A stretch of 64,000 nucleotides of DNA, from the NCBI GenBank assembly GCA_934647235.1, contig CAKUFG010000012.1, positions 1 to 64,000 of the forward strand. Direction: 5' to 3'. Of the stretch, positions 50,535 to 60,359 are shown piece after piece (position 1 is the stretch's first letter; each line of letters starts with the position of its first letter). Below the pieces are notes generated by a model. That model did not search any database and was not told where the DNA came from. It was given only the letters and a program-made list of their open reading frames with translations. The stretch is from an uncultured Clostridia bacterium. Lineage in GTDB: Bacteria; Bacillota; Clostridia; Christensenellales; Aristaeellaceae. The translations under genes were made by a program, and so were the position numbers.

Positions 50535-53072
50535 ATGCGCGATACTTTTCTGATTGTGGACGGCAACAGCCTGATGTACCGGGCCTTCCACGCCCTGCCG
50601 CTGATGGATTACAACGGCGTGTATACCAACGCCGCGCACGGCTTTTTAAGCATGCTGCTGCGCTGTATCCGCGAGCGCGCGCCCCGCTACTGCGCGGTGG
50701 CGTTTGACGAGCATGCGCCTACCTTCCGCCATACCGAATACGCGGAGTACAAGGCTGGCCGCGCGCCTACGCCGGACGAGCTGCGCCCGCAGTTTGATAT
50801 TATCAAGGAAATCCTCTCCGCCATGGGGCTGGGCGTGCTGAGCCTGACGGGCTACGAGGCTGACGACATCCTGGGCACCCTGTCCAGCCAGTGCGCCCAG
50901 CGGGATATCGCCGCCCTGCTGCTGACGGGCGACCGCGACGCGCTGCAGCTGGTCAGCGACGATACCACCCTGCTGCTGACCCGCAAGGGTATCTCCGAAA
51001 TAGAGGAATGCACGCCCGCCCGCGTGCAGGAGCTGTTCGGCGTGCGGCCCGATCAGATTACCGATCTCAAGGGGCTGATGGGCGACAGCTCGGACAACAT
51101 TCCGGGCATTCCGGGCGTGGGTGAAAAGACCGCCGTCAAGCTGCTGACCAGCTACGATACGCTGGAAAACGTGCTGGCCCACGCCGATGAAATCAAGGGC
51201 AAGCTGGGCGAAAAGGTGCGCGATAACGCCGAAAAGGGACGGTTTTCCAAGTATCTGGCCACCATCCGGCGCGATATCCCGCTGCAGGTGCATTATGATG
51301 CGTGCGAAACCCAGCGTCTGGCCGACGGCCTGCCCGTGCTGTACAAGTACGGTCTGAACGCCATCGCCCAGCGCATTGAAAAGGAACAAAGCGGCGCGCC
51401 CGCGCAGCCCGCTGCCGAAACGATCGTTTTCAGCGATTGGGAGCCGCTGGACGCGCAGACGGCCGCCGGAATGGCGCATGCGGGCGATGCAGCCGTATAC
51501 CTGAGCGAGGAAGAGCTTTCCATTTGCCAGGGCACGCGGCGCGCGCGGGCGCAGATCACCGGGCAGACGGCGTTGTTCGATATGCCGGGTCTAAGCGGCG
51601 ATCCATTGGCTGAGTGCACAGCAGTGTGGCGCGGCGCGGTGATCACCCATGACGGCAAGCATCTGCTGCACGCCCTGGCCAACGCCGGGCAGCCCCTGCC
51701 GCAGATTGCCTATGATACCATGCTGGCCGCCTACGCGATCAATCCGCAGGAGAAAAGCTACGCGCTGTCCGCCTTCGGCGATGCGGACGCCTCCGGGGTG
51801 CTGTCGCTGCGACTGCGCCAGCAAGCGCAGATGAAAGAGCTGGGCGTGGAAAAGCTCTATGAGCAGATCGAGCTGCCGCTGATGCGCGTGCTCTTTGATA
51901 TGGAGCGCGAAGGCTTCGCGGTGGACGGCAGCGTGCTGCGCGCCCTGGGCGAGCAGCTGACCGCGCGCGAGGAGCAGCTGAAAAGCGAAATCTACCGCCT
52001 GGCGAACGCGGGCGAGTTTAACATCAACAGCCCCAAGCAGCTGGGCGAGGTGCTCTTTGGCCAGGATAAGCTGGCGCTGAAGGCAGGCCGCAAGACCAGC
52101 AAGGGCTATTCCACCGACGCCGACACGCTGGAGGCCCTGCGCGACGCGCATCCCGTCATCCCCTGCATTCTGGAATACCGCCAGGTCAGCAAGCTGCGCA
52201 GCACATATATCGACGCGCTGCTGCGCAAAATCGGCCCCGATGGGCGCATTCACACCTTCTTTGATCAGACAGGCACGGCCACGGGGCGCATTTCCTCTGC
52301 CGAGCCCAACCTGCAGAATATCCCTGTGCGCACGGAGCTGGGGCGTGAAATCCGCCGCGCCTTTGTGGCCTCTCCCGGCTGCGTGCTGGTGGATGCGGAT
52401 TACTCGCAGATTGAGCTGCGCATCCTGGCGCACTTCTCAGGCGATGCGGCCATGATCGACGCTTTCCGGCGCGGGCAGGACATCCACGCGCGCACAGCCG
52501 CCGAGGTGGCGGGCGTGCCGCTAGAGGATGTAACCCCCACCATGCGCGCCCATGCCAAGGCCGTCAATTTCGGCCTGGTCTACGGCATCAGCGATTTCGG
52601 CCTGGCGCGCAACACGGGCATGTCCCGCAAGGAGGCTGCGGCCTTCATCGAAAAGTACTTTGCCACCTATCCCGGCGTGCGCGGCTTTATGGATCGCGCC
52701 GTCAAGGAAGGCTATGAAACCGGCATGGCGCGCACGATCTTCGGCCGCGTGCGCCGGCTGGACGAATTAAAATCGGGCAACGTTAACATCCGCAAGTTCG
52801 GCGAGCGCGCCGCCATGAACACCCCCGTGCAGGGAACGGCGGCCGATATCATCAAGCTGGCCATGGTGCGCGTGCACGACGCGCTGCGCCAGGGCGGCTT
52901 CAAGGCGCGGCTGATCCTGCAGGTGCACGATGAATTGCTCATCGAAGCCCCGCAGGACGAGGCCGGGCGCGTGGCGCAGCTGCTGCGCGGCTGCATGGAG
53001 CATGTGGCCGAGCTGTCCGTGCCGCTGGTGGCCGAGGTAAAGACCGGGAGCAGCTGGTATGAAACCAAATAA
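50535..53072 (+). CDS. polA: DNA polymerase I
   Basis: 845 residues. 5'-3' exonuclease domain (1-about 290; SSDNIPGIPGVGEKTA), a degenerate 3'-5' exonuclease domain (no DxE metal motif visible) and family A polymerase domain (about 430-845; DADYSQIELRILAH, KAVNFGLVYG, QVHDELL). Fills gaps and removes primers in repair and lagging-strand synthesis. Lack of proofreading is shared by many Bacillota Pol I. ATG 50535 follows GGAGG; it overlaps coaE by 14 bp. Confidence 0.96.
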   Translation: MRDTFLIVDGNSLMYRAFHALPLMDYNGVYTNAAHGFLSMLLRCIRERAPRYCAVAFDEHAPTFRHTEYAEYKAGRAPTPDELRPQFDIIKEILSAMGLGVLSLTGYEADDILGTLSSQCAQRDIAALLLTGDRDALQLVSDDTTLLLTRKGISEIEECTPARVQELFGVRPDQITDLKGLMGDSSDNIPGIPGVGEKTAVKLLTSYDTLENVLAHADEIKGKLGEKVRDNAEKGRFSKYLATIRRDIPLQVHYDACETQRLADGLPVLYKYGLNAIAQRIEKEQSGAPAQPAAETIVFSDWEPLDAQTAAGMAHAGDAAVYLSEEELSICQGTRRARAQITGQTALFDMPGLSGDPLAECTAVWRGAVITHDGKHLLHALANAGQPLPQIAYDTMLAAYAINPQEKSYALSAFGDADASGVLSLRLRQQAQMKELGVEKLYEQIELPLMRVLFDMEREGFAVDGSVLRALGEQLTAREEQLKSEIYRLANAGEFNINSPKQLGEVLFGQDKLALKAGRKTSKGYSTDADTLEALRDAHPVIPCILEYRQVSKLRSTYIDALLRKIGPDGRIHTFFDQTGTATGRISSAEPNLQNIPVRTELGREIRRAFVASPGCVLVDADYSQIELRILAHFSGDAAMIDAFRRGQDIHARTAAEVAGVPLEDVTPTMRAHAKAVNFGLVYGISDFGLARNTGMSRKEAAAFIEKYFATYPGVRGFMDRAVKEGYETGMARTIFGRVRRLDELKSGNVNIRKFGERAAMNTPVQGTAADIIKLAMVRVHDALRQGGFKARLILQVHDELLIEAPQDEAGRVAQLLRGCMEHVAELSVPLVAEVKTGSSWYETK

Positions 53073-53670
53073 ACCGTATGTGCTGGGGCTGACAGGCGGC
53101 ATCGCCTGCGGCAAATCCTATGTGGCGCGGCTGCTGCGCCAGCGCGGCATTCCCGTGCTGGATGCGGATGCGATTTCCCGCAGCCTGACCGCCCCCGGCG
53201 GCGAGGCGCTGCCCGCCGTCCGTGCCGCCTTTGGCGACCAGGTATTTGACGGCGATACGCTCAACCGCCGCGCCCTTGGCGAGGTGGTCTTTGCCGATCC
53301 CGCCGCGCGCAAGCGGCTGGAGGGCATCCTGCACCCGCTGATCATCCGCCACATGCAGCGCGAAACGGAGGCCTCCGGCGCGCCGCTGGTCGCCTGGGAT
53401 GTGCCGCTGCTTTATGAAACCGGTATGGACGCGCAGTGCGACGAGGTATGGTGCGTCAGCATCCCGGCAGGCATGCAGGCGCGCCGCGTGATGCGGCGGG
53501 ATCATCTGTCCCGCCCGCAGGCACTGCGCCGCATGGCAAGCCAGCTGCCGCTGGCCGAAAAGCGCCGCCGCGCCGACCATGTGATCGATACGTCGGGCAA
53601 TTTCCGCAGCACCAACCGCCGCGTGCGGGGGCTGCTGCGCAATACGCAAAGGAGAAACCATTTTGAGTAA
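53059..53670 (+). CDS. coaE: Dephospho-CoA kinase
   Basis: 203 residues. P-loop GLTGGIACGKS (9-19), DADAI and the WDVPLLYETG motif. Phosphorylates dephospho-CoA at the 3' ribose hydroxyl, the last step of CoA synthesis. polA-coaE order is common in Clostridia. Overlaps both polA and the next gene. Confidence 0.95.
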   Translation: MKPNKPYVLGLTGGIACGKSYVARLLRQRGIPVLDADAISRSLTAPGGEALPAVRAAFGDQVFDGDTLNRRALGEVVFADPAARKRLEGILHPLIIRHMQRETEASGAPLVAWDVPLLYETGMDAQCDEVWCVSIPAGMQARRVMRRDHLSRPQALRRMASQLPLAEKRRRADHVIDTSGNFRSTNRRVRGLLRNTQRRNHFE

Positions 53671-54394
53671 CGTACAACCCGCCGCGCCTGCAGCGCGCAA
53701 CCGCCGCAGCGACCGTCACGCGCCCGCCAGACAGGGAGCGCCGCGCAAAAAGCCTGCCGCCAGGCCCGGCGCAGGCAAGTTTCCCGTGCGCACCTGCATC
53801 GTGCTGGGCATGGTGCTGATTATCTGCATCCTGGCGCTGGGCATTGCGCGCGGCAATCTCGACCGTCTGCGCAAGGAACGCGAAAACGCCGCCGCCGAAT
53901 ATCAGCGGCTGGTAGAGCGCCACACTGTGGCCTATCGGGATGAGATCGAGAAATACGCCGCCGAAAACGGCATCCATCCGGCCTATGTGGCGGCCATTAT
54001 CCTGCGCGAAAGCAGCTATGATCCCAAGGCTACCAGCTCGGTGGGCGCGCGCGGGCTGATGCAGGTGATGGAAAGCACCTTTGAGTTTGTGCGCGGAAAG
54101 CTGGGCGAGGATAACACAACCTTCGCCGATATGTACGATCCCACCACCAACATCCGCTACGGCTGCTGGTATCTGGGATATCTGAGCCGCATGTTCAACG
54201 GCGATCCCATCAAAATCGCCTGCGCCTATCATGCCGGGCCCAACAATGTAAAGCTGTGGATCATGAATTATACAGCCGACGGCCAGACGCTGACGCTGGA
54301 CGAAATCCCAAAGGACGACTCGCGCTATTATGCCGGAAAGGTGGTAAACGCCTATGACATCTACTATCAGCATTATTACCCGGATGCGAACTAA
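53663..54394 (+). CDS. Membrane-anchored lytic transglycosylase (SLT domain)
   Basis: 243 residues: basic Ala/Arg/Pro-rich cytoplasmic start, one transmembrane helix (about 49-68), coiled segment, and C-terminal SLT goose-lysozyme-like domain (about 95-243) with catalytic Glu in ILRESSYDP, then GARGLMQVM and AYHAGPNNV. Cuts the glycan strand, giving 1,6-anhydro-muramyl ends. Starts with TTG at 53663, 8 nt after GGAG. Overlaps coaE by 8 bp and the next gene by 11 bp. Confidence 0.9.
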   Translation: MSNVQPAAPAARNRRSDRHAPARQGAPRKKPAARPGAGKFPVRTCIVLGMVLIICILALGIARGNLDRLRKERENAAAEYQRLVERHTVAYRDEIEKYAAENGIHPAYVAAIILRESSYDPKATSSVGARGLMQVMESTFEFVRGKLGEDNTTFADMYDPTTNIRYGCWYLGYLSRMFNGDPIKIACAYHAGPNNVKLWIMNYTADGQTLTLDEIPKDDSRYYAGKVVNAYDIYYQHYYPDAN

Positions 54395-55952
54395 GCTGGC
54401 GCTGCTCTGCGCGCTGATGCTGGTCTGCTGCGGCCTGGCCGCGCCTGCGCAGGCGCAGTATGTTACCAACGACGCGCTGCACCTGGGAATCATTTCCGTG
54501 GCTACCAACCGCGTCAATCCCCTGGCTCCTGTGGAGCGGGAGTTTATGTCAGTGACCGATCTGATGTACGAGGGGCTGATCTACATCGATGATAATTACA
54601 AGCCGCAGCCCTGCCTGGCGGAGGAATACAAATCTGCCAATAACGGAAAAACCTGGTATTTTTACCTGCGCGATGGCGTCACCTTCCATGACGGCACGCC
54701 GCTGACGGCGCACGACGTGGTGGCCACTGTGCAGGAGATTCTGCGCCTGGCCAGCGATTCAGGCAGCACCAACAAGGGCCGCTACGCCACGCTGCAGTAT
54801 TTTATCAAGACCATCGAGGCAAACGACAACAAGACGGTCGTCATCACGACCAACCGCAATAACTACGGCTTTCTGTATGCAATGAACTTTCCCATCCTCA
54901 AGGCGGATGAGGTGCAGGCGGACAACCCTGTGGGCACGGGACCGTACTATCTGGATATGTTCGATTTTTCGTCCTATCTGCTGCTCAGCTGCTACACCGG
55001 CTGGTGGCAGAACCTGCCCGATTACCGCCAGGTGCTCGTATCGCTGTACAGCACCAACCGCGAGCTGATTTCGGGCTATGAATACAGCAACGTGGATGCA
55101 ATCCTGACCCGCGCTATCACCGCCGCCCAGTACCGCACGGGCGTTTCCTCCTATAATATTGATTACCGCACCACGCAGCTGGAAACGCTGATGATGAACA
55201 ACAACTCCTTTGAGCTCAAGGATGTGCGCGTGCGCCAGGCCATCCGTTATATGCTGGATCTGGACGACATTGTAAATAACGTATACTACGGCATGGTCAC
55301 GCGCACCGATACGCCGCTGATTCCCGGCACCTGGACGTACTGGAGCGAAAACGACGCGCAGCAGTTCAACAAGCAGCGCGCCATGGAGCTGCTGGATGAG
55401 GCGGGCTGGACCGGCTATGATGAATACGGCGTGCGCACCATGGTTCGCACGGATACGAGTACAAGCAAGGTTGCCCGTATGCACCTGCGCTTTTACGTGT
55501 ATGAGGAGCAGGATAACTCCGTGCGCGTGGAGGTTGCCAACCGTATTGCCGATGCGCTGCTGCAGGTTGGGATCGAGTGCAAGGTGGAAACCATGACCTA
55601 TAAGGACGTCAAGGAAAAGCTCAAGGCCGGCAGCTACGATCTGTGCCTGGCTGCCTTCAACATTGATTTTACCCCTGACCCCGGCTATCTGCTGATCTCG
55701 GGCAACAACTGCAACTACATGCGCTATAAATCCACCGAGATGGATAACCTGTTCAAAACGCTGCGCGCCGCCGTGGAGGAAAACGCTTACCGCGCCGCGC
55801 TGCAAAGCATCCAGACGCTGTTCTGGAACGACTGCCCCTTTGTGTGCCTGTATTACCGCAACGGCTCGGTGCTGACGCGCAAGATGTTTACCGACGCGCG
55901 CGATGTGCGCGAGCCCGAGGTGCTGCGGGGGATTGAGACGTTTAAGAAGTAA
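54384..55952 (+). CDS. ABC transporter substrate-binding protein, family 5
   Basis: 522 residues. Signal peptide 1-25 without a clear lipobox Cys at the cleavage site (cysteines at 13-14 lie inside the hydrophobic stretch). SBP_bac_5 domain: FLRDGVTFHDGTPLTAHDVV, PVGTGPYYL, and the late YYRNGSV. Binds oligopeptides or similar ligands. No permease or ATPase genes accompany it, so it is an orphan of the polA operon. ATG at 54384; its ribosome site is poor, so coupling to the upstream gene is likely. Confidence 0.85.
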   Translation: MRTKLALLCALMLVCCGLAAPAQAQYVTNDALHLGIISVATNRVNPLAPVEREFMSVTDLMYEGLIYIDDNYKPQPCLAEEYKSANNGKTWYFYLRDGVTFHDGTPLTAHDVVATVQEILRLASDSGSTNKGRYATLQYFIKTIEANDNKTVVITTNRNNYGFLYAMNFPILKADEVQADNPVGTGPYYLDMFDFSSYLLLSCYTGWWQNLPDYRQVLVSLYSTNRELISGYEYSNVDAILTRAITAAQYRTGVSSYNIDYRTTQLETLMMNNNSFELKDVRVRQAIRYMLDLDDIVNNVYYGMVTRTDTPLIPGTWTYWSENDAQQFNKQRAMELLDEAGWTGYDEYGVRTMVRTDTSTSKVARMHLRFYVYEEQDNSVRVEVANRIADALLQVGIECKVETMTYKDVKEKLKAGSYDLCLAAFNIDFTPDPGYLLISGNNCNYMRYKSTEMDNLFKTLRAAVEENAYRAALQSIQTLFWNDCPFVCLYYRNGSVLTRKMFTDARDVREPEVLRGIETFKK

Positions 55953-56007
55953 AAATGCAAATCTGCAGGTACTTTTTATAAAATAAAATCATAGGCATGC
56001 GCTTAAT

Positions 56008-56169
56008 CCCCCTCATCCGTCTCGCCGCTGTCGCCTTCCCCCTCCGGGGGAAGGCTTTTTTAGTCATGCAGGAGTCAAACGACGGAAGTATGCTGCTGTT
56101 TAGCAAAGATATCAAAAAAGGCTTCTCCTTGGGGAGAAGCTGGCGAATGCAATGAGCCTGATGAGGGGG
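56008..56169. repeat. Palindromic repeat element with two opposed terminators
   Basis: 162-bp element with 10-bp inverted ends CCCCCTCATC (56008-56017) and GATGAGGGGG (56160-56169). Inside are stem 56034-56042/56046-56054 followed by TTTTTT (plus-strand terminator for the SBP gene) and stem 56121-56128/56133-56140 preceded by AAAAAAG (minus-strand terminator for uvrC). Part of it recurs at 135-150, so it is a dispersed miniature element reused as a bidirectional terminator. Confidence 0.75.
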
Positions 56170-56201
56170 CCAGTTGGCGAAAGCACAAGCAACATCTTAT
56201 G

Positions 56202-58046
56202 TTATTCTTCCGTTTCACTATCTTCGGGGATCACCGGGTGCAGCGCGGCGTACACCGCAGCGGCGGCGGTTTTGTTCATGCCCCTGACGGCGCAGAGCTC
56301 GTCCTGATCGGCGTCCTTCATCTTTTTGATGGAGCCGAAATGCGCCAGCAGCGCGCGGCGGCGCGCAGGGCCGACGCCCGGAATATCCTCCAGCGAGGAA
56401 TGCACGCTGGCCTTGCCGCGCAGCGAGCGGTGATAGGTGATGGCGAAGCGGTGCGCTTCGTCGCGGATGCGCTGAATCAGGTGCAGCGCGGGGGTGTGAT
56501 GATCCAGCACCACCGGCTCCTCCTGATTGGGCAGGTAGATTTCCTCCAGCCGCTTGGCCAGGCCGAACATGGGCACGTTGATGCCCATGGACAGCATGGC
56601 TTCGCGCGCAAAACGCAGCTGCTCCGGGCCGCCGTCGATCAGCACCAGATCGGGTATCACCCAGCGCTCGGCAGGATCCTCCCGCAGCGTGCGGGCAAAA
56701 CGCCGCCCCAGCACCTCGTTCATGGAGGCAAAGTCGTTGGCCCCCTCCACGGTTTTGATGCGGTAATGGCGATACTCCCGGTAGGCAGGCTCGCCGTCGA
56801 TAAACACCACCATCGAGGCCACCGACAGCACGCCCTGCGTGTTGGAAATATCAAAGCCCTCGATGCGCTTGGGATAGCCCTGCATGCCAATGGCCTCGGC
56901 CAGCGCCTGGCACGCGCCCACCGTGCGTTCCTGGCGGATCATGCGCTGCGCGTTGCGCTTTTCCAGCGCGTCGGCCGCGTTGCGCTCGGCCAGCAGCACC
57001 AGCGCGCGCTTTTCGCCGCGCTGCGGGGTAAGCACATCCACCGCGCCGCCGCGCCGCTCGCGCAGAAGCTGGGCGATCACCTCCGGCTCCTCCACCGGCA
57101 TGGTCAGGATCTCGCGCGCGGGCAGACGGTCGGCATAGTAGCGCAGGGCGAACTCGGTCAGCACGCTCTGCGGTGGCTCGTTGCCCTCGCCCGGCAGGGC
57201 GAAGCTGTCGCCGCCGATCATGCGCCCGCCCCGGATGATCAGCACCTGCGCCATCGCGTCCAGCCCATCCTGGGCCAGCGCCAGCACATCCTGCTGCGCA
57301 TCGTTGGTCTGGATGGCGCGCTGCCGCTCCATCAGGCCCTCCACATCGCGCAGCGCGTCGCGCTTCTGGGCGGCCAGCTCATAGTCCATTTTCTTGGCTG
57401 CGGCCCACATTTCCTGATTGAGCCGATCGCAGATTTCCTTGCTGTTGCCATTCAGAAAGGATACCACGCCGTCGATGATCTGCGCGTAATCCTCCTGACT
57501 GCACAGATGCGCGCAGGGCGCTTTGCAGCGGCCGATTTCATAATTGACGCACGGGCGCGCGGGCGCTTTGAGCGGCAGCTTTTTATCGCAGGTGCGGATG
57601 GGAAACACCCTGCGCACCACCTCCAGCGCGTCGCGCACAGCCGTCGCGCCGATATAAGGGCCAAAATACTGCGCGCCGTCCTTCTGCATGCGGCGAGCAA
57701 TGGTCACACGCGGAAAGGGCTCGCGGCGGTCGATACGCACATAGGGGTAGTGCTTGTCGTCCTTGAGCAGGATGTTGTAATGCGGCTTGTGCAGCTTGAT
57801 CAGGTTGCATTCCAGCGCCAGCGCCTCCAGATTGGTATTGCACAGCAGGATGTCAAAGTCATCCACCTGCGCCACCATGGCGGCTACCTTGGGGGTATGC
57901 TCCTTGGTATGGAAATAGCTGCGCACGCGGTTTTTCAGGTTGACCGCCTTACCCACATAGATGATCTCGCCCTGATGCTTCATCAGGTAGCAGCCGGGGC
58001 TGTCGGGCAGCATGGCCAGCTTGGTTCTCAGGTTTTCGCTCAGCAT
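56202..58046 (-). CDS. uvrC: UvrABC excinuclease subunit C
   Basis: 614 residues. GIY-YIG nuclease domain (GCYLMKHQGEIIYVGKA), cysteine-rich region (GRCKAPCAHLCS), UVR/UvrB-binding helix, RNase H-like nuclease domain (FDISNTQG, VLIDGGPEQLRFA) and C-terminal HhH pair (LEDIPGVGPARRRALLAHF). Makes the 3' and 5' cuts in nucleotide excision repair. Full length; ATG 58046. Confidence 0.96.
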   Translation of the reverse strand: MLSENLRTKLAMLPDSPGCYLMKHQGEIIYVGKAVNLKNRVRSYFHTKEHTPKVAAMVAQVDDFDILLCNTNLEALALECNLIKLHKPHYNILLKDDKHYPYVRIDRREPFPRVTIARRMQKDGAQYFGPYIGATAVRDALEVVRRVFPIRTCDKKLPLKAPARPCVNYEIGRCKAPCAHLCSQEDYAQIIDGVVSFLNGNSKEICDRLNQEMWAAAKKMDYELAAQKRDALRDVEGLMERQRAIQTNDAQQDVLALAQDGLDAMAQVLIIRGGRMIGGDSFALPGEGNEPPQSVLTEFALRYYADRLPAREILTMPVEEPEVIAQLLRERRGGAVDVLTPQRGEKRALVLLAERNAADALEKRNAQRMIRQERTVGACQALAEAIGMQGYPKRIEGFDISNTQGVLSVASMVVFIDGEPAYREYRHYRIKTVEGANDFASMNEVLGRRFARTLREDPAERWVIPDLVLIDGGPEQLRFAREAMLSMGINVPMFGLAKRLEEIYLPNQEEPVVLDHHTPALHLIQRIRDEAHRFAITYHRSLRGKASVHSSLEDIPGVGPARRRALLAHFGSIKKMKDADQDELCAVRGMNKTAAAAVYAALHPVIPEDSETEE

Positions 58047-58126
58047 CGCGCGCGCCGCTTCCTTTCAATTGGGATAGTAGATATTATACTATATTATGGC
58101 CGCGTTGTGAACTTTTTTCCGTGTCC

Positions 58127-58156
58127 TTGACAAACGCGGACAGGATACGATACAAT
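58127..58156 (+). promoter_or_regulatory. Promoter of ftsH
   Basis: TTGACA (58127-58132), 18-bp spacer, TACAAT (58151-58156). Confidence 0.7.
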
Positions 58157-58249
58157 ATACACGATTCATAAACGTTTAACTATTTTTAACAAACGTTTAT
58201 AATCCGCCACGGGGAGCGCGCATCCCCGAATCCAACGGAGGAATGAAGC

Positions 58250-60160
58250 ATGGAAGATAACAAGCAGAAACGCTATGAAAAGCCCAAGATGCCGCGTTCG
58301 CCCCTGTTCTGGGTGATGGTTGCGCTGCTGGGCCTGCTGCTGATCTCCAATATCCTGTCCACCAGCTCCTATCTGCGCGGCTCCACGGAAACGGTGGAAT
58401 ACTCCGCCTTCCTGCAGATGGTGGCGCAGGGACAGGTGGATCAGGTGTCGATCGGCACGGACGTCATCACCTTTACCCTTAAAACCGAAAACAAGCTGAC
58501 CTGGTTCTATAACAGCACAGGCGTTAAGCGCTATCAAACCGTGCCGGTCAACGATCCCAATCTGGTGGATCGCCTGACGGCCGCAGGCGTTACCTTCGGC
58601 GGCGAGAACCAAAGCGGCGTGTCGTTCCTGGGGGTGCTGGTCAGCATCATCCTGCCCCTCGCCTTCTACGCGCTGATCATCTTCTTTTTGGTGCGTATGT
58701 TCAAAAAAGGCGGCTCGGGCATGGGCGCGATGAGCTTTGGCAAGAGCAGCGCCAAGATGTACACCGTCAGCGACCAAAGCAAAAAGTTTACCGACGTGGC
58801 TGGCCAGGATGAGGCCAAGGAAGCGCTGATCGAGCTGGTGGATTTTCTGCATCAGCCCGAAAAGTACCGCGCCATCGGCGCAAAGCTGCCCAAGGGCGCG
58901 CTGCTGGTGGGCCCTCCCGGCACGGGCAAAACGCTGCTGGCGCAGGCCGTGGCGGGCGAGGCCAAGGTGCCCTTCTTCTTTGTCAGCGGCTCGGCCTTTG
59001 TTGAAATGTTCGTAGGCACGGGCGCGGCCCGCGTGCGCGATCTGTTCAAGCAGGCCAATGAAAAGGCCCCGTGCATCATCTTTATTGATGAAATCGACGC
59101 CATCGGCAAGAAGCGCGACGCGGTGGGTCTATCCTCCAACGATGAGCGCGAGCAGGCGCTCAACCAGCTGCTGGCCGAGATGGACGGCTTTGACGCCTCC
59201 AAGGGCATCGTGGTGCTGGGCGCTACCAACCGCCCTGAGATTCTGGACGCCGCCCTGCTGCGCCCCGGCCGCTTTGACCGCCGCATCACGGTGGATCTGC
59301 CCGATCTTCGCGGCCGCGAGGCTGTGCTGCGCGTGCATGCCCGCGATATCACCACGGCCAAGGATATCGATTACGCCGCTGTCGCCCGCGCCACGGTGGG
59401 CGCGTCGGGCGCGGATCTGGCCAACATCGTCAACGAGGCCGCCCTGCGCGCCGTGCGCATGGGGCATCAGGCCGTCACGCAGGACGATCTGGAAAGCTCG
59501 GTGGAAACCGTCATCGCGGGCACCGAGCGCAAGAGCTTTGTCATTCCCGAGGCCGAAAAGCGCATTGTGGCCTATCACGAAATCGGCCATGCCCTGGTGG
59601 CGGCGCATCAGAAAAACGCCGTGCCGGTGCAGAAGATCACCATCATCCCGCGCACCTCGGGCGCGCTGGGCTACACCATGCAGGTGGACGAGGAAGAGCA
59701 TGTGCTGATGAAGCGCGAGGACATCCTGGCCAAGCTGGCCGTGCTGACCGCCGGCCGCGCCGCCGAGAAATACGCCTGCAACACCTGCACCACGGGCGCC
59801 AGCAACGATATCGAGCAGGCCACCAAGCTGGCCCGCGCCATGGTGACGCGCTACGGCATGAGCGACAAATTCGGCATGGTGGCGCTGGAAACCAACACCA
59901 ACGCCTACCTGGGCGGCGACGCGCAGCTGGCCTGCTCGGGCGATACCGCCGCGCGCGTGGACGACGAGGTGATGCGCCTGATCAAGGAAGCCTATGATTC
60001 CGCGCTGGCCATTCTAAAGCAGAACACCGCCAAGCTGCACGACCTGGCCGAATACCTGCTGGAAAAGGAAAACATCTCCGGCGAGGAATTCCAGCGTATC
60101 CTGTCGCAGCAGGATGAAAAGATCACCCCCCTGCCCGCCGGCGGAGAAACGGCGGTATAA
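58250..60160 (+). CDS. ftsH: ATP-dependent zinc metalloprotease FtsH
   Basis: 636 residues. Transmembrane helices about 19-37 and 124-150, periplasmic loop, AAA+ domain with Walker A GPPGTGKT (221-228) and SRH region (LLRPGRFDRR), M41 peptidase with HEIGH (443-447). Hexameric membrane protease that degrades misfolded and regulatory proteins. ACGGAGG precedes the start. Single gene. Confidence 0.97.
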   Translation: MEDNKQKRYEKPKMPRSPLFWVMVALLGLLLISNILSTSSYLRGSTETVEYSAFLQMVAQGQVDQVSIGTDVITFTLKTENKLTWFYNSTGVKRYQTVPVNDPNLVDRLTAAGVTFGGENQSGVSFLGVLVSIILPLAFYALIIFFLVRMFKKGGSGMGAMSFGKSSAKMYTVSDQSKKFTDVAGQDEAKEALIELVDFLHQPEKYRAIGAKLPKGALLVGPPGTGKTLLAQAVAGEAKVPFFFVSGSAFVEMFVGTGAARVRDLFKQANEKAPCIIFIDEIDAIGKKRDAVGLSSNDEREQALNQLLAEMDGFDASKGIVVLGATNRPEILDAALLRPGRFDRRITVDLPDLRGREAVLRVHARDITTAKDIDYAAVARATVGASGADLANIVNEAALRAVRMGHQAVTQDDLESSVETVIAGTERKSFVIPEAEKRIVAYHEIGHALVAAHQKNAVPVQKITIIPRTSGALGYTMQVDEEEHVLMKREDILAKLAVLTAGRAAEKYACNTCTTGASNDIEQATKLARAMVTRYGMSDKFGMVALETNTNAYLGGDAQLACSGDTAARVDDEVMRLIKEAYDSALAILKQNTAKLHDLAEYLLEKENISGEEFQRILSQQDEKITPLPAGGETAV

Positions 60161-60179
60161 GCACACTGCAATCCATAGT

Positions 60180-60214
60180 AAAGAGTCCTTCCGGCTTAGC
60201 TGGAAGGACTCTTT
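60180..60214 (+). terminator. Terminator after ftsH
   Basis: Perfect 13-bp stem AAAGAGTCCTTCC (60180-60192/60202-60214), modest T-run. Confidence 0.88.
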
Positions 60215-60291
60215 GCTTTGATGTTATTCTTAAGCTAACGGACGAGACAATACACTGCAGCGAGACAGATCAATAAACTGAAAAAATGTAC

Positions 60292-60331
60292 ACTCAATCT
60301 TTGAGTAAATGTCAATACTCAAAAATTGAGT
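60292..60331. promoter_or_regulatory. Two perfect operators ahead of the XRE gene
   Basis: Two copies of ACTCAA-N3-TTGAGT, at 60292-60306 and 60317-60331, centres 25 bp apart. Dyad length and position directly upstream of a small XRE regulator point to autorepression. Confidence 0.75.
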
Positions 60332-60359
60332 GTGTTAACGTAGCTGCGAGGTGATACGC

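Noticed and set aside
56199..58130. 643-codon plus-strand frame
   Set aside because: Antisense to uvrC.
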